Positions 35,213 through 43,928 of a DNA stretch of 64,000 nt are shown here, piece by piece. Each line of letters starts with the position of its first letter. The first letter of the stretch is position 1. The translations under genes were made by a program, and so were the position numbers. The stretch is from Microbacterium sp. 10M-3C3 (GTDB taxonomy: Bacteria; Actinomycetota; Actinomycetes; Actinomycetales; Microbacteriaceae): contig NZ_CP034245.1 of assembly GCF_003931875.1 (NCBI RefSeq), positions 744,001 through 808,000 of the forward strand, read 5' to 3'. The notes below the pieces were generated by a model. The model did not search any database. It was not told where the DNA came from and saw only the letters and a program-made list of their open reading frames with translations.

Positions 35213-35950
35213 ATGGTCACGACTTCGGGCGGACGCGCCGGCGTCTTCGTCGCCCCGCAACATGCCGCGGCCATCGCCGGTCTCGGCGCTCTCGTCGCGG
35301 CCGCCCGCACCGAGCGCGGCTTCTCGCCGCAGGAGTTCGCGGCGCTCGCCGCCATCTCCACGGCCGATCTCGCCGCGCTCGAAGCGGGCGACGCCGGCAC
35401 GACCCTCGCGGTGCTGCACGCCGTCGCCGAAGCTCTCGACATGTCGGCCGGCGAGCTGCTGGCCGGTCCGCCGCCTCAGCCTCAGCCTCAGCCACGCACC
35501 ACCGCCGCGCCCCGCACGCCGGAGCCCGCCCACGCGCCGCAGTACGTCTTCGTCACCGACGCCGCTGCCCGCCCCGAGCACGCCGTTGTGGAGCCCATCG
35601 TGCCGCAGCCCGTGCCCGTGGCGTCCGCGCCCGGGGCGCAGCCCGTGCGCACGGCATCCGCTCCGCACGCGGGCCGCAGCTACGTCACCCGCGTGCCCGA
35701 CACCGCCGGCGCACCCGCGCCCCGCCGCACGCACGGCGTGCCCCGCACGTTCGCCGACCTTCGCGTCGGCGTGCTCGCCGAGCGCGCCTTCCCGACGCTG
35801 CCGCACTTCGCCGTGGCCGCGGTCACCGAGGCGGGGCACGCGATCTCGGTGGTCGCGCGCATCTTCCGCGTGCCGGCGTGGAAGCTCGAGGGGTGGGTGC
35901 GCGACGGCGTGTCCGAGCCGCCCGCGGCCCGCACCCGGCAGTGGACGTAG
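35213..35950 (+). CDS. XRE-type HTH protein with C-terminal conserved region
   Basis: A 245-aa protein. Residues 15-75 form a Cro/C1-like HTH (LVAAARTERGFSPQEFAALAAIS, LEAGDAGTTLAVLHAVAEAL). A Pro/Ala-rich linker with PQPQPQP follows. The last 70 residues (FADLRVGVLAERAFPTLPHFAVAAVTEAG) are a separate helical part ending in KLEGWVRDGV. I chose the ATG at 35213, with GGGGGATGA upstream, because TAGCCT at 35158 leaves no room for the ATG at 35165. The targets are unknown. Confidence 0.65.
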   Translation: MVTTSGGRAGVFVAPQHAAAIAGLGALVAAARTERGFSPQEFAALAAISTADLAALEAGDAGTTLAVLHAVAEALDMSAGELLAGPPPQPQPQPRTTAAPRTPEPAHAPQYVFVTDAAARPEHAVVEPIVPQPVPVASAPGAQPVRTASAPHAGRSYVTRVPDTAGAPAPRRTHGVPRTFADLRVGVLAERAFPTLPHFAVAAVTEAGHAISVVARIFRVPAWKLEGWVRDGVSEPPAARTRQWT

Positions 35951-36009
35951 CGCCCGCGCACGTGCCCTCCGGTTCATCCGCCGTAACCCGCCCGTCATCG
36001 GCAGTGCGC

Positions 36010-36015
36010 TACCGT
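36010..36015 (+). promoter_or_regulatory. -10 of the leaderless 46-aa membrane peptide gene
   Basis: TACCGT, 7 nt before the ATG at 36023. Confidence 0.5.
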
Positions 36016-36022
36016 CGGGCGC

Positions 36023-36163
36023 ATGCCGAGCCGCAGAGCACGTTCCCGAGCGCCGATCCGCCCGCCGTACCGGCAGCCGGTGTGGCTCGTCGTGGGCGTG
36101 TCGATCATCGCCGCCGGCACGCTCGTGCTCGTCGTCGCGGCGTTCCTCACCTTCGGGCGCTGA
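36023..36163 (+). CDS. Small single-TM protein (46 aa)
   Basis: The frame encodes MPSRRARSRAPIRPPYRQPV, a basic cytoplasmic head, followed by one hydrophobic helix (about 20-44) ending FLTFGR. Positive-inside charge and a -10 hexamer at the leaderless distance support a real gene. It is too short for routine gene callers. No family is recognised. Confidence 0.6.
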   Translation: MPSRRARSRAPIRPPYRQPVWLVVGVSIIAAGTLVLVVAAFLTFGR

Positions 36164-36211
36164 CCGCCGGGGCGCTCCGGCCGCAGCCACCGCCTCACCG
36201 GGCGCGGGGTG

Positions 36212-37207
36212 TCACAGGGCGCGGAGCTTCTCCAGCAACGGCTCGGCGACCTCCGACACGAAGCGGTCCTGCTGCTCGTCGCCGACCTGCACGACAGCGA
36301 TGTCGGTGAAGCCGGCGTCGATGTACGGGCGCACGCTCTCAGCGAGGGCGTCGAGATCCGGCCCGCATGCGATCGAAGAGGCGACGTCCTCCTCGCGCAC
36401 GAACTGGGACGCGGCGGCGAAGCCCGCGGGCGTGGGCAGGTCGGCGTTGACGTACCAGCCGCCGCCGAACCACCGGAACTGCTCGTGCGCACGCGCGATC
36501 GCGGTCTTCTCGTCCGGGTCCCAGCTGATCGGGATCTGGCCGATCTTGCGGGAGGCAGCCGTGCCGGTGCCCGACTCCGAGCCGCCGGCCGGATGCGCCG
36601 CATCCCAGCTGTCCACGAGATCGGCGTCGGGCTCCACGGCGATCATGTGCTCGGCGAGTCCGGCGAAGCGGTCCACGCCGCTGTCACCCGATACGGCGAC
36701 GCCGATCGGCACGCCGCCGTCCGGGCAGTCCCAGATGCGGGCGGAGTCGACGCGGAAGTACTGTCCGTCGTAGGTCACGAGGTCGCCGGTGTGCAGTTCC
36801 CGGATGATCTCGAGCGCCTCGACGAGCATGTCCTGGCGCGCGGCGACGGCCGGCCAGCCCTCGCCGACGACGTGCTCGTTGAGGTTCTCGCCCGACCCGA
36901 CGCCGAGTGTGAAGCGCCCCTCGGACATCAGCTGGAGGGTTGCGGCCTTCTGCGCCACGACGGCGGGGTGATAGCGCACCGTCGGACACGTCACGTACGT
37001 CATGAGGTCGACGCGCGACGTCGCGTACGCGACGGCGCCGAGCACGCTCCACGCGTACGGCGCGTGGCCCTGGCTCACGAGCCACGGCGAGTAGTGGTCG
37101 CTCGAGACGAGGAAGTCGAAGCCGGCCTCCTCGGCCTTCACGGCATAGTCGACGAGCTGGCGGGGGCCGCTCTGCTCGGTCATGAGGGTGTATCCGAATC
37201 GCGTCAT
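36212..37207 (-). CDS. LLM-class F420-dependent oxidoreductase
   Basis: A 331-aa TIM-barrel enzyme of the luciferase-like superfamily. It resembles the F420-dependent glucose-6-phosphate dehydrogenase-related group: FGYTLMTEQ, GFDFLVSSDHYSPWL, APYAWSVLGAVA, TYVTCPTVRYHPAVVAQKAAT and FTLGVGSGENLNEHVVG. It transfers hydride with cofactor F420; the substrate is unknown. GGAGGAGAGG before the ATG is a very strong ribosome site. Confidence 0.88.
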   Translation of the reverse strand: MTRFGYTLMTEQSGPRQLVDYAVKAEEAGFDFLVSSDHYSPWLVSQGHAPYAWSVLGAVAYATSRVDLMTYVTCPTVRYHPAVVAQKAATLQLMSEGRFTLGVGSGENLNEHVVGEGWPAVAARQDMLVEALEIIRELHTGDLVTYDGQYFRVDSARIWDCPDGGVPIGVAVSGDSGVDRFAGLAEHMIAVEPDADLVDSWDAAHPAGGSESGTGTAASRKIGQIPISWDPDEKTAIARAHEQFRWFGGGWYVNADLPTPAGFAAASQFVREEDVASSIACGPDLDALAESVRPYIDAGFTDIAVVQVGDEQQDRFVSEVAEPLLEKLRAL

Positions 37208-37351
37208 GGCGCCTCTCCTCCGGGGGTGTCCTGGCACGATACGACCGGGGCCGGCGCCCGATCCGGGGCTTGCACCCGGGCGCCGTGAGGGGTACTCCGC
37301 GCCGCTGTCAAGGGCGGGGTCCGCCGCCCGGCACGGGAGGACGATGATGCG

Positions 37352-37642
37352 GTGTTCGAACTTCCGCTGTCCCCGCGCGCCCAGCGCGTCGCGTGGCTGA
37401 CCGCCTGGGCGTCGCTCGCGATCGCCGGCGCCGTGACCGCGATCGCGGGCGGCATGATCGCCATCGACGCCTCGGTCGATGCGGCGCTGTCGCGTCAGGC
37501 CGATCCCACCTCCGCGCCGGTCGTCGCGATGTCGCTCGGCGCGCTCGTCATGGTCGTGTGCGCGGCGCTGTTCGTGCGGCTGGTGGTGCGCGAGGTCGAT
37601 CCCGCGCTCGTCGAGCTCGCCCCCGCCGACGAAACGCTGTGA
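37352..37642 (+). CDS. Small two-TM membrane protein
   Basis: A 96-aa protein with TM helices at about 12-40 and 57-77 and a short acidic tail. The start is a GTG at 37352, 12 nt after GGGAGG; two ATGs nearby are out of frame. I do not recognise the family. It lies 42 bp before corA, which has its own -10. Confidence 0.6.
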   Translation: MFELPLSPRAQRVAWLTAWASLAIAGAVTAIAGGMIAIDASVDAALSRQADPTSAPVVAMSLGALVMVVCAALFVRLVVREVDPALVELAPADETL

Positions 37643-37684
37643 CGCGCCCACGCGTCGCATAGGCGAGGGGGGAAGACTGGGGTC

Positions 37685-38683
37685 GTGCCGATCATCGACA
37701 ACGCGGTGTACGTCTCCGGACACCGCATCGAGAACCCGGACAGCCTCGACGACACGTTCGAGTACATGCGGGCCAAGCACGGCATGGCGTGGATCGGCCT
37801 GTTCCGGCCGACGCGCGAAGAGCTCGAGCGCGTCGCGGCGGAGTTCTCGCTGCATCCGCTCGCCGTCGAAGACGCCCTCGGCGGCCACCAGCGGCCGAAG
37901 CTCGAGCGCTACGGCGAGATCCTCTTCGCGGTGCTGCGCCCGGCGCGCTACCTCGATGCCACCGAGACGGTCGAATTCGGCGAGCTGCACGTCTTCGTCG
38001 GTCCCGACTTCGTCGTGACGGTGCGCCACGCCGAGGCGCCCGACCTCGCGCGGGTGCGACGGCGCATGGAGGACTCGCCCGATCTGCTCTCGCTCGGCCC
38101 CGAGGCGGTGCTCTACGCGATCCTCGACGAGGTGGTCGACGAATACGAGCCCGTGTGCGCGGGTCTGCAGAACGACGTCGACGAGATCGAGGACCAGCTG
38201 TTCTCGGACGCCGGCGCCGAGCTGTCGCGGCGGATCTACGACCTCTCGCGCGAGGTCATCATCTTCCAGCGCGCGACGGAGCCGCTGCGGGGCATGCTCG
38301 ACGCGCTGCGCGGCGGCGCCGACAAGTACCACGTCGACCTCGAGCTGCAGCGGTCGCTGCGCGACGTGCACGACCACGTTCTGCGCATCACCGACAAGCT
38401 CGGCTCGATCCGCTCGATCCTCGAGAACGCGCTGACCGTGAACGCGACCCTGGTGACGCAGCGGCAGACCGAGACCGCGCTCAGCCAGAACGAGCAGGTG
38501 AAGAAGATCTCCGGCTGGGCGGCGATCCTCTTCGGCCCGACGCTCGTCGCCGGCATCTACGGCATGAACTTCGACAACATGCCCGAGCTGCACTGGACGT
38601 TCGGCTACCCGATGGCGCTCGCGCTCATGCTCGTGACCTCCGTCACGCTGTGGGGCGTGTTCAAGTGGAAGAAGTGGCTCTGA
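37685..38683 (+). CDS. corA: CorA-family Mg2+/Co2+ transporter
   Basis: A 332-aa protein. The cytoplasmic alpha/beta domain (PLAVEDALGGHQRPKLERYG, DFVVTVRHAEAPDL) leads into the long stalk helix and two TM helices. The GMN selectivity motif is present in GIYGMNFDNMPEL, at the end of the first TM helix. It mediates passive uptake of Mg2+ (or Co2+) as a pentamer. The GTG start has AAGACT 6 nt upstream, consistent with leaderless translation. Confidence 0.93.
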   Translation: MPIIDNAVYVSGHRIENPDSLDDTFEYMRAKHGMAWIGLFRPTREELERVAAEFSLHPLAVEDALGGHQRPKLERYGEILFAVLRPARYLDATETVEFGELHVFVGPDFVVTVRHAEAPDLARVRRRMEDSPDLLSLGPEAVLYAILDEVVDEYEPVCAGLQNDVDEIEDQLFSDAGAELSRRIYDLSREVIIFQRATEPLRGMLDALRGGADKYHVDLELQRSLRDVHDHVLRITDKLGSIRSILENALTVNATLVTQRQTETALSQNEQVKKISGWAAILFGPTLVAGIYGMNFDNMPELHWTFGYPMALALMLVTSVTLWGVFKWKKWL

Positions 38684-38726
38684 CAAGCCCCGGCGGCGTC
38701 AGAGCGGCGCAGGTTAGCGTCGCGGG

Positions 38727-39025
38727 ATGACCTCACAGCCGTGGGCCGCCGCCTCCGCCGCCCCGTTCGTCCTCCTCGGCACCACCAAGCGCAGCGGCGA
38801 GGAGGTGGGGGTGCCGGTGTGGATCGCGCCCGACGGCGACGAGCTCGTCGTGACGAGCGAGCGCACCACGGGGACGCCGCGGCGAACCGCGCGCTCGCGC
38901 GCAAGTACGGCTTCCAGTACCGCGCGATCCTCGGCTTCGAGCGACTGGTGCGACGGCTGCAGCGCCGCGACGGATCGCGCGTGATCCTGCGCATCCGCCC
39001 GATGCGGGATCAGGGCACGCGATGA
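38727..39025 (+). pseudogene. Decayed PPOX-class F420 enzyme gene
   Basis: The first 49 codons read as a normal PPOX enzyme start (FVLLGTTKRSGEEVGVPVWIA, ELVVTSERTTG). The frame then changes near 38873 and continues one frame over as GDAAANRALARKYGFQYRAILGFERLVRRL, the usual C-terminus of the same family. About 30-50 residues between the halves are missing. An internal deletion with frameshift explains this. The end overlaps the convergent aldo/keto reductase gene by 16 bp. Confidence 0.8.
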
Positions 39026-39930
39026 CCTGCGGCTCGTAACAGCGCGTACCACTCCGGCCGGCTCAGCTCCAGGGCGGAGCCGAGCGCGGCGTCGGCCACG
39101 CGCTGCGGGGTCGTGGTGCCGAGGACGACCTGCATGCCGGCCGGATGCCGCGTGATCCACGCCGTGGCGACCGCGATCGCCGGCACGTCGTGGCGCGCGG
39201 CGATCTCGTCGATGACGGCGTTCAGCTCCGGATAGCGCGGTGAGCCGAGGAACACGCCGTCCTCGCCCTGGAACGGCGACCAGGCCTGCACTGTGATCCC
39301 GTTCAGCCGGCAGTAGTCGAGCACGCCGCCGCCGTCGCGCGTGACGCCGCCGTCGTCATCCGTGTTGGCGACGAGGCCCTGGGCGATGATGTGCGCGTGC
39401 GGGATGGACAGCTGCAGCTGGTTGGCGACGATCGGCTGGCGGACGGCTGAGCGGAGCAGCTCGATCTGGCGGGGCGTGTGGTTGGACACTCCGAACGCCC
39501 GCACCTTGCCGGACTCCTCGAGCTCGTCGAACGCGCGTGCCACTTCGTCGGGCTCGACCAGCGCGTCGGGTCGGTGCAGGAGGAGCACGTCGATGCGGTC
39601 GGTGCGCAGCGCCGCGAGCGACCCGTCGACCGACGCGACGATGTGCTCGTAGGAGAAGTCGAAGGACGGACCGTCTTTGACGATGCCCGCCTTCGTCTGG
39701 ATCGTGAGGGCGTCGCGCTCGCTCGGCGAGAGCCGGAGCGCCTCCGCGAACCGCCGCTCGCACTCGTGCAGCTCGCGGCCGTAGATGTCGGCGTGGTCGA
39801 AGAAGTCGATGCCTGCGTCCCGGGCGGTGGCGACGAGGGTGCGGATCTCCTCGTCGCTCTTGTCGGCGATGCGCATCATGCCGGCGACGACGTTGGGGGC
39901 GGTGGTGGAGCCGAGGGGGACGGAACGCAT
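39010..39930 (-). CDS. Aldo/keto reductase
   Basis: A 306-aa NADPH-dependent TIM-barrel reductase. The catalytic tetrad can be read: D in DFFDHADIYGR, Y in DIYG, K in IQTKAGI and H in VLLLHRPDAL. FGVSNHTPRQIELL and the C-terminal VVLGTTTPQRV (cofactor loop) also fit. It belongs to the YdhF-like group of AKRs. I chose the ATG at 39930, since TAGCGT ends 7 nt upstream. The substrate is unknown. Confidence 0.9.
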   Translation of the reverse strand: MRSVPLGSTTAPNVVAGMMRIADKSDEEIRTLVATARDAGIDFFDHADIYGRELHECERRFAEALRLSPSERDALTIQTKAGIVKDGPSFDFSYEHIVASVDGSLAALRTDRIDVLLLHRPDALVEPDEVARAFDELEESGKVRAFGVSNHTPRQIELLRSAVRQPIVANQLQLSIPHAHIIAQGLVANTDDDGGVTRDGGGVLDYCRLNGITVQAWSPFQGEDGVFLGSPRYPELNAVIDEIAARHDVPAIAVATAWITRHPAGMQVVLGTTTPQRVADAALGSALELSRPEWYALLRAAGHRVP

Positions 39931-39937
39931 GGACCTC

Positions 39938-39943
39938 ACGCTA
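39938..39943 (-). promoter_or_regulatory. -10 of the leaderless aldo/keto reductase gene
   Basis: TAGCGT on the minus strand, 7 nt before the ATG at 39930. Confidence 0.5.
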
Positions 39944-39954
39944 GCCGCGCCCGC

Positions 39955-40709
39955 TCAGAAGGCGTAGCGGATGCGGCAGTAGGGGATCGTCCGCGCCATG
40001 AGGTCGCCGAGCGCCGCGACGCTCTGCGCCTTGAGCGGGTGGCGGTAGCGCACGTTCTCTGCGCCGTTCTGCGAGCGCTTCGTCTCCTGTACGGCCGGTG
40101 TCCACAGCAGCTTCTCGGCTTTCGGGTGCCAGCCGAGATTGACCTCGTGGAGCCCCTCGTTGTGCGTGAGGAAGATCACCTCGGCCGCGAGCTGCGCTTT
40201 GGCGCGCGGGTGCAGTGCGGCGTCGAGCTGCGCGAACAGGTCCTCCCAGTCGGCACGCCACGTCGGCGTGAGGATCACGGGCGAGAAGTTCACGTGCACC
40301 TCGTATCCCGCGTCGACGAAGTCGTTGATCGCCGCGATGCGCTCGGCGATCGGGGACGTGCGGATGTCGGTGACCCTCGCAGTCTCGACGGAGCAGTCGC
40401 CGTTCTCGCCGATGTCGTACACCCACGCATCGGGGTCGCACTGGTTCGCCTCGGTCTTCGCGCCCTGCGTGGCGATATGACGGGCGAGATGCCGCGTGAT
40501 CTCGTCGATGTTCGTGAACACGGTGACCGGGTTGCTGTAGCCCTTCCGCCGCGGCACGTGGCAGTACGCTCGGGGATCCGCCAGTGCGACGCGACCGGCA
40601 CGACCTCGGCGCCGGGCCAGCGGCCGAGGATCTCCTGCCCGCGCGGCAGCGCGAGCGCCGCTTCCTCCGCATAGATGCGGGAGATCTGCAGCAGGGTGCG
40701 CTCGGCCAC
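39955..40709 (-). pseudogene. Decayed spore-photolyase-like radical SAM gene
   Basis: The N-terminal piece (MAERTLLQISRIYAEEAALA to SHWRIPE) is in one frame. Near 40570 it jumps to another frame that continues YCHVPRRKGYSNPVTVF to the end EVNLGWHPKAEKLLW and IPYCRIRYAF. The stretch in between, which should contain most of the radical SAM cysteine cluster, is gone. A second, in-frame loss lies after GENGDCSVE, where about 55-60 family residues are missing before VTDIRTSPIAERI. The product cannot be functional. Confidence 0.8.
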
Positions 40710-40751
40710 CCTTCCTTCCTACGCCGGGCCTCCGACATCGGCGGATCGGCG

Positions 40752-40768
40752 CTTCAGGGCTGCTTCAG
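40752..40768 (+). promoter_or_regulatory. Direct repeat of CTTCAG before the response regulator
   Basis: CTTCAG at 40752 and again at 40763, an 11-bp period as expected for an OmpR-type dimer binding one face of DNA. The -10 CAGACT (40780-40785) of the leaderless regulator gene follows. Confidence 0.65.
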
Positions 40769-40791
40769 CATCCGCACGCCAGACTGGGCAC

Positions 40792-41469
40792 ATGCGGATC
40801 CTGGTCGTCGACGACGAAGTGCGTCTCGCCGACGGCGTGCGACGCGGGCTCGAGGCCGAGGGGTTCGCGGTCGACGTCGCGCACAACGGCGTCGACGGGC
40901 TGTGGCGGGCACGGGAGAACCGCTACGACGCGATCGTGCTCGATCTCATGATGCCGGGCATGAGCGGCTGGAAGGTGTGCGAGGCGCTGCGGGCGGACGA
41001 CGACTGGACGCCCGTGCTCATGCTCACCGCGAAGGACGGCGACTGGGACCAGGTCGAGGCGTTCGAGGCGGGGGCGGATGACTTCGTCACGAAGCCGTTC
41101 TCGTCGGTCGTGCTCGTGGCGCGGCTGCGCGCGCTCATCCGGCGCGGCGCCGTGCCGCGGCCGCAGGTGCTCGAGGCGGGCGATCTGCGCGTCGACCCCG
41201 GCGCACGACGCGTGTGGCGCGGCGACACCGAGGTCGCCGTGACGAGTCGCGAGTTCGCGGTGCTCGAGCACCTCATGCGCCATCGCGGGCACGTCCTGTC
41301 CAAGCGCGACGTCATCGACGCGGTGTGGGACGACGACTTCGACGGCGACCCGAACATCGTGGAGGTGTACGTCGGGCACCTGCGCCGCAAGCTCGACCGG
41401 CCTTTCGGTCGCGCCGGCATCGAGACGGTGCGGGGCGCGGGGTACCGGCTGGCGGCCGACGGTGGCTGA
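40792..41469 (+). CDS. OmpR-family response regulator
   Basis: A 225-aa regulator: receiver with DDE (7-9), phospho-Asp 51 in VLDLMMPG and Lys in FVTKPF; winged helix with TSREFAVLEHLMRHRG and GIETVRGAGYRLA. It pairs with the kinase that starts inside its own stop codon region. CTTCAG repeats upstream of itself and of the gene at 42850 mark the probable regulon. The ATG has CAGACT 6 nt upstream (leaderless). Confidence 0.94.
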   Translation: MRILVVDDEVRLADGVRRGLEAEGFAVDVAHNGVDGLWRARENRYDAIVLDLMMPGMSGWKVCEALRADDDWTPVLMLTAKDGDWDQVEAFEAGADDFVTKPFSSVVLVARLRALIRRGAVPRPQVLEAGDLRVDPGARRVWRGDTEVAVTSREFAVLEHLMRHRGHVLSKRDVIDAVWDDDFDGDPNIVEVYVGHLRRKLDRPFGRAGIETVRGAGYRLAADGG

Positions 41470-42793
41470 GCCGCGGCGCCGGTTCCGGTCGCTGCGGGGT
41501 CGCACGACGATCCTCGCGACGGTCGTGGTCGGGCTCGCGCTCGCCGTGGGTGCGCTGGTGTTCTACGGGGCGCTGAGCGCGAGTCTCGACGCATCGGCGC
41601 TCGCGACCGCCCAGTCGCGCGTCGAGGGCATCGCCGCGCGTCTCGAAGGCGATGGTCCGGGACCGAGGCAGCGGCCAGGCGACGTGCTGGAGGGCATCGG
41701 CGACGACGAGATCGCCCAGGTGATCGACGGACGGACCGGCGCGGTGATCGCGACGACCGACGAGGCCGAGGGCGTGCGCCTGCCCGTGAGCGACGACCCG
41801 GTCATCACACGAGTGGACGGCGAGCGCGTGCTCGTCGTGAGCGAGGACGAGCGTGACACGCGTGTGGTCGCCGGCGTCTCGCTGCAGAGCAACGACGAGA
41901 CCCTCCGCACCGTGGGCCTGCTGCTGCTGGCCGCGGTGCCCCTCCTCACGGTCGTCGTCGGCCTCACGACGTGGCTCGTGGTCGGCCGGGCGCTGCGACC
42001 GGTCGAGCGCATCCGGGCCGAGGTGGCTGCGATCCGCGGCGACCGCCTCGACCGGCGCGTCCCCGTGCCCGACTCGGGCGACGAGATCGCGGCGCTGGCG
42101 GGCACGATGAACGGCATGCTCGACCGCCTGGATGCGGCGGCCCGCGCGCAGCGGCGGTTCGTCTCGGATGCGTCGCACGAGCTGCGCTCGCCGCTGGCGA
42201 CCATCCGCCAGCACGCCGAGACGGCGGCCGCGCACCCGGAGGCCGTCGACACCGCGGAGCTCGCGGCGGTCGTGCGCGACGAGGGCCTGCGCCTGCAGGA
42301 CCTCGTCGAGTCGCTGCTGCTGCTCGCGCGGCTGGACGAGGGCGCGCCCCTGCGGCGGGAGGAGGTCGACCTCGACGATCTCGCGCTCGCCGAGGCAGCG
42401 CGGCTGCGCGCGGGCGGCGCCGACGTCGACACCGCGGGCGTCGGACCGGCGCGCGTCCACGGCGATCCGCGCCTGTTCGGCCAGGTCACGCGAAACCTCG
42501 CCGACAATGCCGCGCGTCACGCGCGCAGCCGCATCGCGATCGGCGTCGTGGAGCACGCCGGCGCGGCGGTGCTCACGGTCGAAGACGATGGCGACGGCAT
42601 CCCCGAGAGCGAGCGCGAGCGCGTCTTCGACCGGTTCGTCCGGCTCGACGAGGCCCGCGCGCGCGATGCGGGCGGCAGCGGCCTGGGCCTGGCGATCGTG
42701 CGCGGCATCGTCGTCGCGGCCGGCGGCAGCATCCACGTCGACGCCTCGCGATGGGGCGGCGCCCGGTTCACGGTCGTGTTGCCGACTTCCTGA
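41462..42793 (+). CDS. Sensor histidine kinase
   Basis: A 443-aa kinase with TM helices at about 16-38 and 151-175 around an extracellular sensor. A HAMP domain follows, then HisKA (SDASHELRSPLATI, His 239) and the ATPase with NLADNAARHA, DDGDGIPESER and GSGLGLAIV. The GTG start overlaps the regulator by 8 bp. The stimulus is unknown; the order regulator-kinase-target membrane protein suggests envelope sensing. Confidence 0.93.
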   Translation: MAEPRRRFRSLRGRTTILATVVVGLALAVGALVFYGALSASLDASALATAQSRVEGIAARLEGDGPGPRQRPGDVLEGIGDDEIAQVIDGRTGAVIATTDEAEGVRLPVSDDPVITRVDGERVLVVSEDERDTRVVAGVSLQSNDETLRTVGLLLLAAVPLLTVVVGLTTWLVVGRALRPVERIRAEVAAIRGDRLDRRVPVPDSGDEIAALAGTMNGMLDRLDAAARAQRRFVSDASHELRSPLATIRQHAETAAAHPEAVDTAELAAVVRDEGLRLQDLVESLLLLARLDEGAPLRREEVDLDDLALAEAARLRAGGADVDTAGVGPARVHGDPRLFGQVTRNLADNAARHARSRIAIGVVEHAGAAVLTVEDDGDGIPESERERVFDRFVRLDEARARDAGGSGLGLAIVRGIVVAAGGSIHVDASRWGGARFTVVLPTS

Positions 42794-42799
42794 AGCCGC

Positions 42800-42826
42800 C
42801 TTCAGACTGCTTCAGGGTGGCTTCAG
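42800..42826 (+). promoter_or_regulatory. Triple CTTCAG box before the gene at 42850
   Basis: CTTCAG occurs at 42800, 42810 and 42821, with 10- and 11-bp spacing, and an inverted CTGAAG starts at 42790. These are the same elements as at 40752-40768. The upstream regulator is the likely binder. Confidence 0.7.
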
Positions 42827-42849
42827 CGCCCCGCTCGCACGATGGGACC

Positions 42850-43647
42850 ATGAGCCAGAACACGCCCTCCGACCACAACGACGAGACCCGCCCCTTCCCG
42901 ACGCCCGCCGACACGGACACGCCGCAGCCCGCGGCCGCGCCCGCCGTATCCGAGCCGGCGAAGAAGCCCCTCCACAAGCGCGGATCGACGTGGGCGATCG
43001 CCGGCGGCGGCGTCCTCGCCGCGCTCGTGCTCGTCGGCGGGGGAGCGGCCCTCGGCGCCGCGCTGTCCGACGACGGCCCGGACGGCTTCGACGGCCCGCG
43101 GGTCTCCGACAGCCGCGAGCTCCCCGGCGGCCCCGGCGGCGACGAGCGCGGCCCCGGACGTGACGACGACCGCGGCCCGGCAGAGGGCCCCGGCGGCGGC
43201 ACCGGTCCGGGAACCGGCCCGAGCGCCGAGGCCGGTGCGGCGGATGCGGCGACCCTGACGGGCATCGTCGCGAAGGCCAGCGCCGTCTCCGACGTGCAGG
43301 GCGTCGTGACGCGCATCGAGACCCGCCGCGGCGGCGACTGGGAGGTGCGCTTCGAGACCGGGACGAGCGAGACGGAGGTGCTCGTGCCCGCGAGCGGCGA
43401 CGCGCGCGTCGTGCGCACCGAGACCGACGACGACGACTCGGCGCCCGCGAACGCGCTGGACGACGCGACGGTCGACGCGATCGTGCGCGCCGCGCTCGCC
43501 GAGGCCGACGGCACGATCCTCGAGGTCGAGGCGGACGACGACACGGCCTCGCCGTACGAGGCGACCCTGCGGCTCACCGACGGCGGCCGCATGGAGATCG
43601 AGCTCGGAGCAGACTTCTCGGTCGTGAGCACCGACACCCGCGCCTGA
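42850..43647 (+). CDS. Single-TM protein with PepSY-like extracellular domain
   Basis: A 265-aa protein: a Pro/Asp-rich cytoplasmic head, one TM helix (about 48-70), an Asp/Gly/Pro-rich linker and a C-terminal domain with two repeats resembling PepSY (SDVQGVVTRIETRRGGDWEVRFE and ADGTILEVEADDDTASPYEA). Such proteins often accompany two-component systems of this type. It lies directly after the kinase and behind triple regulator boxes, so it is probably the system's main target. Confidence 0.7.
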   Translation: MSQNTPSDHNDETRPFPTPADTDTPQPAAAPAVSEPAKKPLHKRGSTWAIAGGGVLAALVLVGGGAALGAALSDDGPDGFDGPRVSDSRELPGGPGGDERGPGRDDDRGPAEGPGGGTGPGTGPSAEAGAADAATLTGIVAKASAVSDVQGVVTRIETRRGGDWEVRFETGTSETEVLVPASGDARVVRTETDDDDSAPANALDDATVDAIVRAALAEADGTILEVEADDDTASPYEATLRLTDGGRMEIELGADFSVVSTDTRA

Positions 43648-43673
43648 GCGCGGACGCCGCCCCCAGACAGGGA

Positions 43674-43715
43674 AGCGGGGCCCGGATCCTCTTCGGGGAG
43701 GTTCCGGGCCCCGCT
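43674..43715 (+). terminator. Terminator after the gene at 42850
   Basis: A 13-bp perfect stem (AGCGGGGCCCGGA with its complement at 43703-43715) and a 16-nt loop that can itself pair (TCCT..GGGGA). There is no T-run. It lies 26 nt after the stop codon. Confidence 0.7.
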
Positions 43716-43718
43716 GGC

Positions 43719-43757
43719 GACGCTCAGCCGCGCATGCGGCCCCCAATGATGAGCGTC
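43719..43757 (+). other. Two-part hairpin
   Basis: GACGCTCA (43719-43726) pairs with TGAGCGTC (43750-43757). Inside, GCCGC pairs with GCGGC around a GCAT loop, leaving CCCCAA bulged on one side. Such a bulged helix is unusual for a terminator and could be a structured leader or a small RNA. Confidence 0.45.
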
Positions 43758-43928
43758 GTGACTCATTCCGTTCCCCAGACGGTCTGATGTCGCTTTCCCC
43801 ACAGATGAGACCCCGCCCCCCGCGATCTATTACGCGGGTGACGCGAATTCTTTCCGCTGCGATTCCAGCGTCCCCGTCGTGCCGCCAGGTCCCCCCTATC
43901 GAGGGGATCTTGTCAAGTGCACCTTTCC

